A model generated the notes under the pieces. It saw only the letters and a program-made list of their open reading frames with translations. It was not told the DNA's origin and did no database searches. Made by a program: the position numbers and the translations under genes. From assembly GCA_001898415.1 (NCBI GenBank), contig MKTU01000028.1:1-64000 (forward strand): a stretch of 64,000 nucleotides of DNA, in the 5' to 3' direction. Source of the stretch: Rhodanobacter sp. 67-28. Its GTDB lineage: Bacteria; Pseudomonadota; Gammaproteobacteria; Xanthomonadales; Rhodanobacteraceae. The first letter of the stretch is position 1, and each line of letters opens with the position of its first letter. Of the stretch, positions 36,877-46,872 are shown one piece after another.

Positions 36877-39800
36877 TCACAGGTCATTGTTCAACTCCCG
36901 CCATGAGCGTCGACGCCAGATCGCGTCATCGATGTTGAGGTTGCCGCCGCCCTGCAGCTCCAGGCCAGGGATCAGCAGCTTGCCGCCGCCGATCACCGAC
37001 GCCACCGGCACCGAGCCACCGGTAGGCGGATTGTTGACCAGGCCGCCCACGGTACTTACCCCTGTGTTCCAGCCACCGGTCGGACCGGACGGGCTGGACA
37101 GGCCGCCACCAGCGCCACCGGTGGCCGCGTTGAGCACCATCAGGGCGCCGCCGATCGTGGCGCTGCAGGGGTCCTGGCTGCCCGGGATAAGAGTGGTGAT
37201 GATGGCACGGTTGGTGTTGAACAACGCACCGGCGGTGACCACCATGCGCTCGCCCGGGGCGGTGGACAGATTCAGGTCGATGTACCACCCGTTCTGCGCC
37301 AGGGTCAGCGAATTGTCGGTCAGGCCGCGCAGCGTGTTGAGCCCGTTGGCGGACTGCGCCTCGTACAGCGTCTGCTGCTGCAGGTCGGCCTTGACCGCCG
37401 TGATCGGGTTGCCGCTGGTGTCGAGCTTGTCGCGGATGCCGTAGATCGACTGGGTCTTGGCGCTGTTGCTGGTGTTGTCGTCCGCACCCAGGTACTTGCC
37501 GGTGCCGAACACCACGATGAAGCGGTTGGTGGCCGGATCGGGGAACAGCCGCGGCATCACCGTGATCGGCTGGTCGCCCTGCACGGCGGGCTTGAACGCC
37601 AGCGTCACATGCGCCTGCCAGTTGGCCGGGTTGGGATCGGTCAGGTCGAAGCGCCACAGGTTGCCGTTGAGGTCGCCGGCAAACGCCACGTCGTCGATCT
37701 GGTCGTTGTTGTAGTCGCCCAGCACTACCGACGACAACCCACCGCTGGTGACACCGCTGATCGTGGTCAGCGTCTTCAGTTCGCGGATCATCGCGCCGGT
37801 CTGCGCATCCAGCACGAACAGCGCGCTGTAGCCCTTGGAGGCGGCCGCCAGCGTCACGCAGTTCGCGGGACGATCGGATTTGCTGCAGTCGGGGAAATAG
37901 CCACCCGGCACCAGCACCACCCATTTGCCATTGGCCAGGCGGCCGATGTTGGGCTGGCCGAAGGTGTAACCCAGGTCGGCCGGATCGCCCACGCCGCTCA
38001 CCGCCGGCGTATCGGCATTGAACTCCCACAGAACCTTCTGCCCGGCATTCGCCTCGGTGACGTCGGCGGGATTGGTGATGTCCAGCGCATAGACGCCGCG
38101 GCCGCCCAGGCGCAAGCCGCCCACCAGCAACGTATGCCAGCCCTTGGTGGTCACGGCCGGGGTGGAGGTATCGGCGCCAAAGAACACGTCACGCGTCACC
38201 GGAGTGGCATCGACGGTCGGCGCAAACTTGAAATTGGTTCTGGCCGTGAGATTGCCCAGGTTCGGATACACCGTGCGCGGCACGTAGGCGAACATCTCCT
38301 TGCCCGCGTCGGTGTCGGGCACCGCCACCGGTGGCGTCGACGAATCCAGCACCATCTTGGCGTTGAACGCGTGCAACATGCCGTCGTTGGCACCCACGTA
38401 CACTGCGGGCGTGCGATCCTGGTAGATCTTGGCGAATGCCTCGTAGCTGTGGCAGGTGGTCAGGGTGGGCGCCGTCACGACGCAGGTGGTGTTGTCGTTG
38501 GCCATCGCGGTGGCCTCGGGCGAGCCCGCCGGCCAGCCGCTGTGGTAGCCGCTGGACGGCGCCCCCACGTACAGGGCCTGCGAGTTGATGATGGCGCCGA
38601 GCAGGCTGCTGCGCGTGCGGTAGACGCTGCCTTCCAGCGCGCGCGCACCACGCAGGTAATCCAGTCGTGCCTGGCCCGTGTCCGTACCGCCGGTACTGGC
38701 CGGCAGGCCGCTGAGCAGGGCCTGCGCGCTCAGATAGCTGCTGCCCGTGCTGGCGGTCAGGTTGTCCAGGCCGGTGAAGGTGCGAAAAGCGGTGCCGCCA
38801 TCGAACGACCCATCCGCCTTCTCCTTGGCGCTGAGGATCTGCCGGTTGGCCGGCGGCGTTTTCGTCGCGTCAGTGAGGATCACGCCCGCATCCCACTGCA
38901 GGCCCGCCACGGTGCCGTCGACGTTCGCCGTGATGGCCTGGAATACACCCGTCCAGTCGCCGGAACTGTAGCCCGAGGTGAAGCCGATCGCACCCTGCAC
39001 CAGCACGCTGGTGTTCAGCGCACTGGTGGTCGCCGGCACGTTGCGCGCGCTGATGTTGGTGAGGATGTTGGTCAGCTGGTCGACCAGGTTCTGCGGGTTG
39101 GCTGCATTGAAGTAGTCACCGCGGCTGTTGATGGCGGCGTGCCAGGTGTCGTCGATCGCTGCAGGATCGTTGTTGATCGGCCGCGGCCAACCCGTACTTC
39201 CGCTGGAGTTGGTCTGCCCGCGCCGCAAACGGCATAGATCGTTGTTGGCATCCGTGCAGTCGGCGTCGGTCGAATGGGTCAGGTTGCCGGGTACGCCCAG
39301 GGTCACCATGTACTGCACCAGGTGCGGCCAGTTGGCGGGATCGTTCTTCGGGTTGAAATACTTCTCCAGGGCCGGCGAGGTGGCGCCGGTGACCACGCCC
39401 GTGGTGGTGTCGGGCATGTACGGCGGCACGATCTTGCCCTGGGATGGCTTGTACAGGTCGGGGCGCAAATTGGTCGCCCAGTAGTTGAACGCGATATTGG
39501 CCAGCGATGAGGTGTAGACGCTGCCCTGCACGTCCCAATACACGCGGGACTCGGCGGTATTGGCAGGATAGGCGGTGCCGTCAGGCAAATTGCCCGAGAC
39601 GGCCGACTGCGACGTCTGGAACGGGGTGGGCAGAGTTGGATCGCCCTCGTTCCAGTAACCGTCAGTCACCAGCATGTGGTAGTTCTGCCGGCACACCAGC
39701 TCCAGGCCGTCGGCTCCGCTGGTCTTGGGCGGATCCCAGTACGGATCCTGGAGGTTGCCGGTGCCGCCGGTATTGCCATTGCCACGCTGGAAGAACTTGC

Positions 39801-41382
39801 CGGCGCGAATGGTCGAAGCGCGGTTGGGCGTAACGCCGCTGGCGTCGGTCTGGAACATCCAGTTGAAGAATGCGCTGCGGTAGCAATCGGGCGGAGTCTT
39901 GATCGCGCCGGATTGCTGGATGGCCGAAGGACTGGAGGTTGTCGTCGAACTCGCATCGCATCCGGACGCATCGATCAAGCTGGTGATGATCGCGCTGCTG
40001 GGCAGCTTGAACGTGCCATCGTTGATGTTCTGCCAGGCGGCGCGAATGCTGTTGCCGAAGCCGCCGGTGACCGTGGTTGCACCGAGCGAGCCGAACACAC
40101 GCGACAACGCGGTTTTCGTCATCAGGTTGCGCGTGCGGTAGTACGCATACCAATTGGCGAAGTTCTGCCACTGGTTGACCGACTGGCCGTTGATGGTGAC
40201 GGTCGTGTTGGGGACGGCCACAGCCTCCCAGTTGGCGCTGGTGTAGAGATTGGCGCGGCCGGCGCTGTCCGGGTTGCCGAAAGTATCGACCGTGATGGTG
40301 GGCGCCGTGGACTTGTAGCGGTAGTAGTACGGGCCGCCGTTCGGATAGGTGTTGCCATCGGAGTCAGCGCTGCTGCCGTCCATCGGCGAGCTGCCATAAC
40401 CGCACTTCCAGCGATTGTCGCTGGTCACCGTCGAGGTGTCGGTGGTCGAGACTTTCCAGGTAACGTAATTCGCGGTGGCGCTGGTCTTGTCGCCGTCCCT
40501 CCGGGTGTATCCGGAACCGCTGCTGTCCCGAGTCTTCAGATTGGTGCCCGAATACACGGTGGCGATACCGCTGCCGCTGGTGTTGGCGACGTTGTCCGTC
40601 CAGAAACGGTGGGTGCCGCCACTGGAAGTGTCAGAGGTGTTCGTCTGGCAGCTACCCGTGTCCGCGTTCGCCGCGCAGGTAGTTCCGAACATGGCGTAGT
40701 AGGTGACAGTGGTCTTGTAGGTGAGAACACCGGTGAGATCTGTCATACCGGTGGGATCGGTCCTGCCCTCGGGATTGTTGCGGTAGTTGGAATAGGTATC
40801 GGCCGTCACCGGCGAATACGGGCGGTTGACGCCGATGCCGTCCAGCCACACGGCGGCCAAGGTCTTGTCCGCATTCGGGAACAACGATCCGTCTGCCTTC
40901 ACCGGCGGCGAATACACGACGTTCGGGTTGTAGTACACGCCGTTCATGGCCTTGGAACGGACGTCGCTGCTGGACGTGATGCGCGGATCGATCACGCCTG
41001 CGCAAGCCCATGGCCCACTACCATGGTTGTTCTCCAAACTAGCCCTGTAAGTACCATCGAACCAACTGCCGCCGCCGAACGGCCGGTTGTCGCCCATGTA
41101 GTTGCTGGCCATCGACCCTGAATCATCGAACGTCACCACGATGTTCGGCGGCACCGCCTGGGTCACGTTGGGCGGCGTGGGGCTGAGCTCCACGATGCCG
41201 CTCGTCGCCGCCGTGGCCGCGGAAGCGGGCGCGGAAACGAAGCTGCTGCCGGCGGCGACCAGCGCCATCACCGAGAGCGTCGCGGGCACCGGGGCCGGTG
41301 CGGAAAGGCCGCCCACGGCGGTGAGCACGGCACCCATCAGCGCCGACGACATGCGTCCGGGAAGAAACCGACGACTAGACAT
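36877..41382 (-). CDS. pilY1: Type IV pilus tip adhesin/assembly factor PilY1
   Basis: 1501 residues, large even for PilY1. An unusually long, hydrophobic N-terminus ends in PASAATAAT (signal cleavage near 55). VVTFDDSGSM at about 82-91 contains a DxSxS metal-site motif of a von Willebrand A-like fold. A long Thr/Ser/Asn-rich middle follows. The C-terminal beta-propeller starts with VYVGANDGMLHAFNA and carries the calcium loop DYNNDQIDDVAFAGDLNGNLWRFDL. It probably sits at the pilus tip with the minor pilins of this operon, affecting adhesion and retraction and, in relatives, surface sensing linked to c-di-GMP. The start follows GGAGT by 9 bp, and the gene is 17 bp after pilX. Confidence 0.93.
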   Translation of the reverse strand: MSSRRFLPGRMSSALMGAVLTAVGGLSAPAPVPATLSVMALVAAGSSFVSAPASAATAATSGIVELSPTPPNVTQAVPPNIVVTFDDSGSMASNYMGDNRPFGGGSWFDGTYRASLENNHGSGPWACAGVIDPRITSSSDVRSKAMNGVYYNPNVVYSPPVKADGSLFPNADKTLAAVWLDGIGVNRPYSPVTADTYSNYRNNPEGRTDPTGMTDLTGVLTYKTTVTYYAMFGTTCAANADTGSCQTNTSDTSSGGTHRFWTDNVANTSGSGIATVYSGTNLKTRDSSGSGYTRRDGDKTSATANYVTWKVSTTDTSTVTSDNRWKCGYGSSPMDGSSADSDGNTYPNGGPYYYRYKSTAPTITVDTFGNPDSAGRANLYTSANWEAVAVPNTTVTINGQSVNQWQNFANWYAYYRTRNLMTKTALSRVFGSLGATTVTGGFGNSIRAAWQNINDGTFKLPSSAIITSLIDASGCDASSTTTSSPSAIQQSGAIKTPPDCYRSAFFNWMFQTDASGVTPNRASTIRAGKFFQRGNGNTGGTGNLQDPYWDPPKTSGADGLELVCRQNYHMLVTDGYWNEGDPTLPTPFQTSQSAVSGNLPDGTAYPANTAESRVYWDVQGSVYTSSLANIAFNYWATNLRPDLYKPSQGKIVPPYMPDTTTGVVTGATSPALEKYFNPKNDPANWPHLVQYMVTLGVPGNLTHSTDADCTDANNDLCRLRRGQTNSSGSTGWPRPINNDPAAIDDTWHAAINSRGDYFNAANPQNLVDQLTNILTNISARNVPATTSALNTSVLVQGAIGFTSGYSSGDWTGVFQAITANVDGTVAGLQWDAGVILTDATKTPPANRQILSAKEKADGSFDGGTAFRTFTGLDNLTASTGSSYLSAQALLSGLPASTGGTDTGQARLDYLRGARALEGSVYRTRSSLLGAIINSQALYVGAPSSGYHSGWPAGSPEATAMANDNTTCVVTAPTLTTCHSYEAFAKIYQDRTPAVYVGANDGMLHAFNAKMVLDSSTPPVAVPDTDAGKEMFAYVPRTVYPNLGNLTARTNFKFAPTVDATPVTRDVFFGADTSTPAVTTKGWHTLLVGGLRLGGRGVYALDITNPADVTEANAGQKVLWEFNADTPAVSGVGDPADLGYTFGQPNIGRLANGKWVVLVPGGYFPDCSKSDRPANCVTLAAASKGYSALFVLDAQTGAMIRELKTLTTISGVTSGGLSSVVLGDYNNDQIDDVAFAGDLNGNLWRFDLTDPNPANWQAHVTLAFKPAVQGDQPITVMPRLFPDPATNRFIVVFGTGKYLGADDNTSNSAKTQSIYGIRDKLDTSGNPITAVKADLQQQTLYEAQSANGLNTLRGLTDNSLTLAQNGWYIDLNLSTAPGERMVVTAGALFNTNRAIITTLIPGSQDPCSATIGGALMVLNAATGGAGGGLSSPSGPTGGWNTGVSTVGGLVNNPPTGGSVPVASVIGGGKLLIPGLELQGGGNLNIDDAIWRRRSWRELNNDL

Positions 41383-41399
41383 GGCTTGAATACTCCGAC

Positions 41400-42035
41400 T
41401 CAGTTGCTCTTGGCCGCGAAGGTGCTTTCCATCACGCGCACGGTGTTGGCGCTGCCGCCCGTGGCGCGCGCGGTGATGCGATAAATGTGCCGACTGGAAC
41501 TGGCGGTGCCGGTGCCGGAACTGCCGGTGGCCCCGGATTCATGCAGGCCGCCGCTGACCCCCGGCGGCAGCTCCACGCCAAGGTCCTCGATGATGTAGCG
41601 CGGGTTCTGCGCGAGATCGCCCGTCGTGGCGCCGGTGTAGTCGACCGAACCGCCGTAGCCCTTGTACTCGGTGGAGCCTGCCGTGACCCAGCCCTGCTTG
41701 GTGCGGAAGTCGACCACGTTGGCGATCGGGTTGGCCGGGTCGTAGACGTAGCAGTCGGTGAAGATGCCGGTGCCGCAATTGAGATGGGCAGTGACGTTGG
41801 TGGTGCTGGTCCACAGCTTCCACTCGGCCCCGCGCAGCGCGGTCTGCGCGCTCATCTCGGCCTGCTGCGCGTTGTGCAGGCCGCCGGCCATGCGCTCCTG
41901 CAACAGCGAGCGGCCGGAGGCGCTGATGGCGAGGATGGTCAGCAGGATGAGGAAGATCAGCGCCACCACCAGCACCGCGCCGCGCTGGGCGCGTGGGCCG
42001 GTTTGCATTGATCGAGGTTGGTTCGGCATCGCCAT
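41400..42035 (-). CDS. pilX: Type IV pilus minor pilin PilX
   Basis: 211 residues. Leader MAMPNQPRSMQTGPRAQRG, then AVLVVALIFLILLTILAISASGRSLLQERMAGG; the lack of the usual Glu5 and the QERMAGN-like stretch are normal for PilX. The downstream domain contains a Cys pair (LNCGTGIFTDC) and a Ser/Thr-rich tail. The start is set by CTGGAG 7 bp upstream of the ATG at 42035; two earlier ATGs (42059, 42056) have no ribosome site. It follows pilW after 55 bp. Confidence 0.88.
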   Translation of the reverse strand: MAMPNQPRSMQTGPRAQRGAVLVVALIFLILLTILAISASGRSLLQERMAGGLHNAQQAEMSAQTALRGAEWKLWTSTTNVTAHLNCGTGIFTDCYVYDPANPIANVVDFRTKQGWVTAGSTEYKGYGGSVDYTGATTGDLAQNPRYIIEDLGVELPPGVSGGLHESGATGSSGTGTASSSRHIYRITARATGGSANTVRVMESTFAAKSN

Positions 42036-42090
42036 GACTTGGCTCCAGGAAATCATCATGCGGCAGCACCCGTGGGCGCCACCGCTTTCA

Positions 42091-43476
42091 TCACGGGTTG
42101 TAGTTGCGTACGGGCACCAGCACGCTGAACTCGCGCCGCAGCAACTGGTCGGGGAAGCCCTGGTCGCTGGGCTTGATGGCGTGGCCGGACGGTGCCAGCA
42201 GGCCGGTGTTGGCGTCGGCGCTGTAGCGGTAATTCAGCTGGTTGCCGGTGAGCGTGTACAGCGGCGTCTGGCCGTCCATCAGCAGGCTGACCTCGATGCT
42301 CTTGATGCTGCGCCACAGGCAACCGGTGGCGGTGATCGCATTCAACTCGGCCGGTGGGCAACTTGCCGCGGGGGCGGCGTCGACCTGGGCGGCAGTGAGG
42401 AAGCTGGTCTTGCCGGTGTTGTCCTGCACGCCGTAGCGGAAATCCAGCCGCTCGACGCCTCGCACCAGCTCATCCTCCGAGCCGCCGCGGCCGGCCGTAC
42501 CGCCGTTGACCCTTCGAATCAGTGCACCGGTGAACGGTGCGTTGCCGTCATTGTTGACGCTGACCAGCTTGAGGTAATACGTGACGGTCTGGAAATCGCG
42601 GTTGACGTCGAACACCTTGGGCGCCGACTCCGGCTCCTGCGCGGTCGGCAGGTTGGCCGCGCCGGTGCCGAAGCCATCGGTGGTGTTGGCCAAGGGGGTG
42701 ATCACGCCGACGCTGCTGGCGGTGGCCGGGAAGATCTGCGCGTTGGAGCAGTCCGCCAGCATGAACAGGTCGCCGTTGGCGGCATTGCTCACCGGCGGTT
42801 CGCCGGTACGCTGGACCAGCGTGATCGAGGTGATGGTGGCCGCGCTGCTGCTGGTGGCCAAGGTGCTGCCGGTGACGCCTGCCGGGACGATGGCCCAACC
42901 GGCGGCAGGGTTGACGTAACGCACGGTGAGCACGTCGGCGCCCTTGACCCGATTGTTGATCGCGGTACCCATCGCCGGGATGGTGCTGATGGTGGTGTTC
43001 GGATCGACCGGCGTGCAGGCGGTGAGCGTGCACTCGTAGCCACGCATGAACAGGAACGACGGCATCGTGTACGGCGCTGCGGGTGCAGCCGGATACGAAC
43101 CGGCGCCCCAGGCGGTGGTGACGTCGCCGAACGCGCCACTGACCGCGCCAGCGGCGCCGATCAGGTTCTTGGCGTAGACCTTGGGCGCGCGGATGTGATC
43201 GAGCGCATTGCCGCCCGTGCCGATCTTGGCCACGCCGCCGGTGTTGGTGCAGTACTGTCCGTTGGCCATCCGCAGGTCGGTGCCCATGCGGGTCACTGCG
43301 AAGCGCCCCGCCTCCTGCAACTGCGCCAGCTGGTTCTGCGCCTTGTTGCTGCTCGAGGTGGAGGCGAACACGGTGACGATGCCAGCGGCCACCAGCAGGC
43401 CCAGCACCATCGCCACCATAAGTTCGATCAAGGTGAAGCCGCGCGAATGGCGAGGCAGCATGCGGAACGCGCTCAT
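42091..43476 (-). CDS. pilW: Type IV pilus minor pilin PilW
   Basis: 461 residues, long for PilW. Leader MSAFRMLPRHSRG, cleavage before FTLIELMVAMVLGLLVAAGIVTVFAS with Glu5, then QLQEAGRFAVTRMGTDLRMAN, characteristic of PilW. Later parts are Thr/Ala-rich with several Cys. The ATG overlaps the pilV stop (ATGA), implying coupling. Role in the priming complex with PilV, PilX and PilE, from family knowledge. Confidence 0.9.
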   Translation of the reverse strand: MSAFRMLPRHSRGFTLIELMVAMVLGLLVAAGIVTVFASTSSSNKAQNQLAQLQEAGRFAVTRMGTDLRMANGQYCTNTGGVAKIGTGGNALDHIRAPKVYAKNLIGAAGAVSGAFGDVTTAWGAGSYPAAPAAPYTMPSFLFMRGYECTLTACTPVDPNTTISTIPAMGTAINNRVKGADVLTVRYVNPAAGWAIVPAGVTGSTLATSSSAATITSITLVQRTGEPPVSNAANGDLFMLADCSNAQIFPATASSVGVITPLANTTDGFGTGAANLPTAQEPESAPKVFDVNRDFQTVTYYLKLVSVNNDGNAPFTGALIRRVNGGTAGRGGSEDELVRGVERLDFRYGVQDNTGKTSFLTAAQVDAAPAASCPPAELNAITATGCLWRSIKSIEVSLLMDGQTPLYTLTGNQLNYRYSADANTGLLAPSGHAIKPSDQGFPDQLLRREFSVLVPVRNYNP

Positions 43477-44003
43477 GGCTGGAACTCCCACGAGAAGGAC
43501 TGTGGCTCGCTGGCACGCTTGGTTTGGTCACCGGTGCCCTGCTCGTTCCAGGTGATTTTCATCTTGCAGCTGCCGCCATAAGGCGGCTGCATGGCCAGCT
43601 GCGAGGTGGGGTCGTAGCCGGCGGTACCCACACCGCCGCAGTCGATGCTGGCCGACGGGCCGGGCAGGAAGGTCTTCAACTGGCTGCTCCACAGGCGCTG
43701 GTCGTGGGTGGCCAGCTCCGCTGCATCGCAGGCCGAGCCGGAGCCGCAGCCGATCGAGCTGGAGGAGACCGGATAGGTGGTGCTGTTGTAGTTGCCGTTC
43801 CACACGCCGATCGGGTTGGCACTCATCCGCGCCGCCATGCTGTTGGCAAGAAACACCACCTGGGTGCGCACGTAGGCGGCGTGGTTGGAGCGCGTGGCCA
43901 TCACCATCAGGCTGGCCAGGCCGATCAGGCCGATGCTGAAGATCAGCACGGCCATCATCACCTCGATCAACGAGATGCCTCGCTGACGCGACAGGACTTG
44001 CAT
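43473..44003 (-). CDS. pilV: Type IV pilus minor pilin PilV
   Basis: 176 residues. Leader MQVLSRQRG, mature start ISLIEVMMAVLIFSIGLIGLASLMV, the classical PilV N-terminus. SNHAAYVRTQVVFLANSMAARMSAN follows, then a Cys-containing domain (SIGCGSGSACDAAE and SIDCGGVG). GGGAGA precedes the ATG at 44003 by 8 bp. First gene of the operon. Its promoter must lie in 44004-44156; I could not pick one clearly. Confidence 0.9.
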   Translation of the reverse strand: MQVLSRQRGISLIEVMMAVLIFSIGLIGLASLMVMATRSNHAAYVRTQVVFLANSMAARMSANPIGVWNGNYNSTTYPVSSSSIGCGSGSACDAAELATHDQRLWSSQLKTFLPGPSASIDCGGVGTAGYDPTSQLAMQPPYGGSCKMKITWNEQGTGDQTKRASEPQSFSWEFQP

Positions 44004-44156
44004 GGAATTCTCCCTGATACCCCTGAGTGCAATGTACCCATCGCGCGAGGCGCGGCCAGCCCCCAGCCGACCGGCGGTAGGAATTGGCCGATGAGCGGTG
44101 CGGTCGTTGTCGGAAAGGGTGAACCCGATCACGCGGCGAGAGGAGCCTTTAAAGCC

Positions 44157-44300
44157 CTTCTCCCCTCGGCGACCGCAGGGAGTCCCCTTGCGGGTGAGAA
44201 GGTGGCCCGAAGGGCCGGATGAGGGTGCGGGGAGAAACCTGCAGCCACGCCTCGACCCCGAACCCTCACCCCAACCCCTCTCCCGCAGGGAGAGGGGCTT
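44157..44300 (+). repeat. Dispersed intergenic repeat of about 145 bp, copy 1
   Basis: Reads cttctcccctcggcgaccg, then aggtggcccgaagggccgga, then accctcaccccaacccctct and a hairpin ctctcccgcagggagag. The same modules in the same order occur on the opposite strand at 59663-59806. It lies between divergent pilV and pyrC. Elements of this form recur in Xanthomonadales genomes; no coding capacity. Confidence 0.8.
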
Positions 44301-44469
44301 TTCTCGCCCTTCTCTCGCCAGCGACCAAAGGGGGAGGCTTCAATGCGCTGGCGGGCGATAATAGCCAGTGGTTCAACTCACTGCCGCAAATCTTCTGGAC
44401 AATCCGCATGCCTCTTCGCCACACCCGCCCCGCCACTCCGCCCGCACGCCGCGCCACGGATCCCCGCCG

Positions 44470-45513
44470 ATGACCGCCGACCGCCTCGACATCTGCCGTC
44501 CCGACGACTGGCACGTGCATCTGCGCGATGGCACCACGCTGGCCTCGGTGGTCGGCCACACCGCGCGCCGGTTCGGCCGTGCCATCGTGATGCCCAACCT
44601 GAAGCCGCCGGTGACCAACGTGGTGCAGGCGGAGGACTACCGCCGCCGCATCCTCGCCAGCCTGCCGCCCGGCGCCCACTTCCAGCCACTGATGACGCTG
44701 TACCTCACCGAGGCCACGCCGGTGCAGGAGATCGAGCGGGCAAAGGCGAGCGGCAGCGTGTTCGCGGTGAAGTACTACCCTGCCGGCGCGACCACCAATT
44801 CACAGGATGGCGTGCGCGATCTGGAGCACGTCAACAGCGTGCTGGAAGCGATGCAGCGCCACGACCTGCCGCTGCTGCTGCATGGCGAGGTGACCGACCC
44901 CGCGATCGACATCTTCGACCGCGAGCGCGTGTTCATCGAACGCCACCTGATGCCGCTGCGCGCACGCTTCCCTGCCCTGCGCATGGTGCTGGAACACATC
45001 ACCACGCGCGACGCGGCCGAGTACGTCGCCGCCGCCCCGGCCAACCTGGCGGCCACGATCACCGCGCACCACCTGCTGCTCAACCGCAACGCACTGTTCG
45101 CCGGCGGCCTCAACCCGCACCACTATTGCCTGCCGATCCTGAAACGCGAAACCCACCGCGCCGCCCTGGTGAAGGCGGCGACCAGCGGCGATCCACGATT
45201 CTTCCTCGGCACCGACAGCGCGCCGCACCCGCGCCACGCCAAGGAATCAGCCTGCGGCTGCGCCGGCGTGTACAGCGCGCACGCCGCGATCGAGCTGTAC
45301 GCCGAAGCGTTCGACCAGGCCGGCAAACTCGACCGACTGGAAGCCTTCGCCAGCTTCCACGGCCCGGATTTCTATCGCCTCCCGCGCAACCAGGAGCGCC
45401 TGCTGCTGGAACGCAAGCCCTGGACCGTACCGACCGAGCTCGCTCTGGGCGACGCCACCTGCGTGCCGATGCGCGCGGGGAGCACGGTGGCGTGGTCGCT
45501 GGTCGAGAGTTGA
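44470..45513 (+). CDS. pyrC: Dihydroorotase, homodimeric PyrC type
   Basis: Third step of pyrimidine synthesis, ring closure of carbamoyl aspartate to dihydroorotate, zinc enzyme. 347 residues, normal for class II dihydroorotase. [10 protein letters not shown] near residues 12-21 carries the HxH metal ligands. [15 protein letters not shown] contains the Lys that is carboxylated to bridge the zincs. [21 protein letters not shown] and [16 protein letters not shown] give the remaining ligands, including the catalytic Asp. The ATG at 44470 matches the family N-terminus; upstream in-frame codons run through low-complexity DNA. Confidence 0.96.
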   Translation: MTADRLDICRPDDWHVHLRDGTTLASVVGHTARRFGRAIVMPNLKPPVTNVVQAEDYRRRILASLPPGAHFQPLMTLYLTEATPVQEIERAKASGSVFAVKYYPAGATTNSQDGVRDLEHVNSVLEAMQRHDLPLLLHGEVTDPAIDIFDRERVFIERHLMPLRARFPALRMVLEHITTRDAAEYVAAAPANLAATITAHHLLLNRNALFAGGLNPHHYCLPILKRETHRAALVKAATSGDPRFFLGTDSAPHPRHAKESACGCAGVYSAHAAIELYAEAFDQAGKLDRLEAFASFHGPDFYRLPRNQERLLLERKPWTVPTELALGDATCVPMRAGSTVAWSLVES

Positions 45514-45548
45514 TCCGCGACCGTGCCTGCGCCGGGTTTCACGGCCGC

Positions 45549-45586
45549 AAAAGCAAGCGGCCCGATCCGGAGATCGAGCCGCTTGC
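45549..45586 (-). terminator. Terminator of tRNA-Thr
   Basis: On the minus strand GCAAGCGGCtcGATC pairs with GATCgggCCGCTTGC around a short loop, followed by TTTT. It lies 13 bp beyond the tRNA 3' end, in the gap to convergent pyrC. Confidence 0.8.
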
Positions 45587-45598
45587 GTGTGCCGTGTC

Positions 45599-45674
45599 TG
45601 GTGCCGGAAATAGGAATCGAACCTACGACCTACGCATTACGAATGCGCCGCTCTACCAACTGAGCTATTCCGGC
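45599..45674 (-). tRNA. tRNA-Thr (anticodon CGT)
   Basis: 76 nt with encoded CCA. Acceptor GCCGGAA pairs with TTCCGGC, D arm TAGCTCAGTTGGTAGAGC, anticodon arm GCGCA-TTCGTAA-TGCGT with anticodon CGT (codon ACG), T arm GGTTCGATTCC. Single gene between pyrC and ispH. Confidence 0.96.
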
Positions 45675-45686
45675 AAAGAGCCGAGG

Positions 45687-45715
45687 ATTTTACGGTGCCC
45701 GCGGTTGCCGCGCAA
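45687..45715 (-). promoter_or_regulatory. Promoter of tRNA-Thr
   Basis: On the minus strand TTGCGC (45715-45710), 17-bp spacer, TAAAAT (45692-45687), 13 bp before the tRNA 5' end. The same TAAAAT hexamer occurs at the tRNA-Val promoter. Confidence 0.75.
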
Positions 45716-45720
45716 CCGCG

Positions 45721-45786
45721 TAGGGCGGGCAGTGCCCGCCGACCCTTGCGTGTTCGCGGCAAAGCGGCGGGCAGTGCCCGCCCTAC
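45721..45786. repeat. Pair of inverted REP-like repeats (tagggcgggcagtgcccgcc)
   Basis: tagggcgggcagtgcccgcc at 45721-45740 and its inverted form ggcgggcagtgcccgcccta ending near 45785, separated by about 25 bp, a head-to-head unit. Similar pairs occur at 47506-47564 and 53692-53758. Confidence 0.75.
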
Positions 45787-45802
45787 GACCTTGCCTTGTT
45801 TT

Positions 45803-45831
45803 GTAGGGGCGCACAGGGTGCGCTCCTACTA
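45803..45831. repeat. Second REP-like element (gtaggggcgcac type)
   Basis: gtaggggcgcacagggtgcgctcctac is an imperfect palindrome with gtagg/cctac ends, related in form to the 46873-46948 pair. The gap 45675-45887 contains only this element, the REP pair and the tRNA promoter. Confidence 0.65.
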
Positions 45832-45887
45832 GCATTGGGTTCGCCGGCACTCATCGTGACAACCGGATGTGTCCTGCGGTGACGCCG

Positions 45888-46850
45888 TCAGAAGCTGGCC
45901 GAGCCGCTGGTGCCGACCACGCGCAGCTCCTTGGGCAGGGCGAAGGTGATGCTTTCCGGCTCGCCGTCCAGTTCGCGCACCGCGCCGGCGCCCCACGACT
46001 GCAGGCGGGCGATCACGTCGCGTACCAGTTTTTCCGGCGCGGAGGCGCCGGCGGTCAGGCCGATGCGCTGCACGCCGTCGAGCCAATGGCGCTCGATGTG
46101 TTCGGCGCCGTCGATCAGGTAGGAGGGCACACCCTGTTTCGCGGCCAGCTCGCGCAGGCGGTTGGAGTTGGAGCTGTTGACCGAGCCGACCACCAGCATC
46201 AGGTCCACCGAGTCGGCGAGCCTGCGCACGGCGTCCTGGCGGTTCTGCGTGGCGTAGCAGATGTCGTCCTTGCGCGGCCCCTCGATGCTCGGGAATTTCG
46301 CGCGCAGGGCCTCGATGATCGCCTTGGTGTCGTCCACCGACAGTGTGGTCTGGGTGACGTAGGACAGCGCGTGCGGGAATTTCGGCACCAGCGTGGCGAC
46401 ATCCTCCAGCGACTCCACCAGCAGGATCTGCCCGGGGTTGGCCGGGTTCCACTGCCCCATCGTGCCCTCGACCTCCGGGTGGCCGGCATGGCCGATCAGC
46501 ACCACGCTGCGGCCGATCCGGCCCAGTCGCGCCACCTCCATGTGCACCTTGGTCACCAGCGGACAGGTGGCGTCGAACACCTTCAGCTGCCGCTGTGCAG
46601 CCTCCTCGCGCACCGCCTGCGACACGCCATGCGCGCTGAAGATCACGGTGGCGCCGTCGGGCACCTCGTGCAGCTCCTCCACGAACACCGCACCGTCGGC
46701 GCGCAGCTTGTCGACCACGTAACGGTTGTGCACCACTTCGTGCCGCACGTAGATCGGCGCGCCGTAGGATTCCAGTGCGCGTTCGACGATGGCGATGGCG
46801 CGATCCACGCCGGCACAGAAGCCGCGGGGGTTGGCGAGCAGGATGTCCAA
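45888..46850 (-). CDS. ispH: 4-hydroxy-3-methylbut-2-enyl diphosphate reductase, IspH
   Basis: Last step of the MEP isoprenoid pathway, giving IPP and DMAPP through a [4Fe-4S] cluster. 320 residues. Cluster ligands are Cys12 ([13 protein letters not shown]), Cys96 ([12 protein letters not shown]) and Cys198 ([11 protein letters not shown]). Active-site His41, His124 and Glu126 ([12 protein letters not shown]) are present, and [13 protein letters not shown] binds the diphosphate. The start codon is TTG at 46850: the codon before DILLANPRG is TTG, with GAGGTCG upstream, and no better ATG exists. Gene order ileS-lspA-ispH is the common one, but a repeat pair separates it from lspA. Confidence 0.96.
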   Translation of the reverse strand: MDILLANPRGFCAGVDRAIAIVERALESYGAPIYVRHEVVHNRYVVDKLRADGAVFVEELHEVPDGATVIFSAHGVSQAVREEAAQRQLKVFDATCPLVTKVHMEVARLGRIGRSVVLIGHAGHPEVEGTMGQWNPANPGQILLVESLEDVATLVPKFPHALSYVTQTTLSVDDTKAIIEALRAKFPSIEGPRKDDICYATQNRQDAVRRLADSVDLMLVVGSVNSSNSNRLRELAAKQGVPSYLIDGAEHIERHWLDGVQRIGLTAGASAPEKLVRDVIARLQSWGAGAVRELDGEPESITFALPKELRVVGTSGSASF

Positions 46851-46872
46851 GACGACCTCGATTCAGAGTCCC

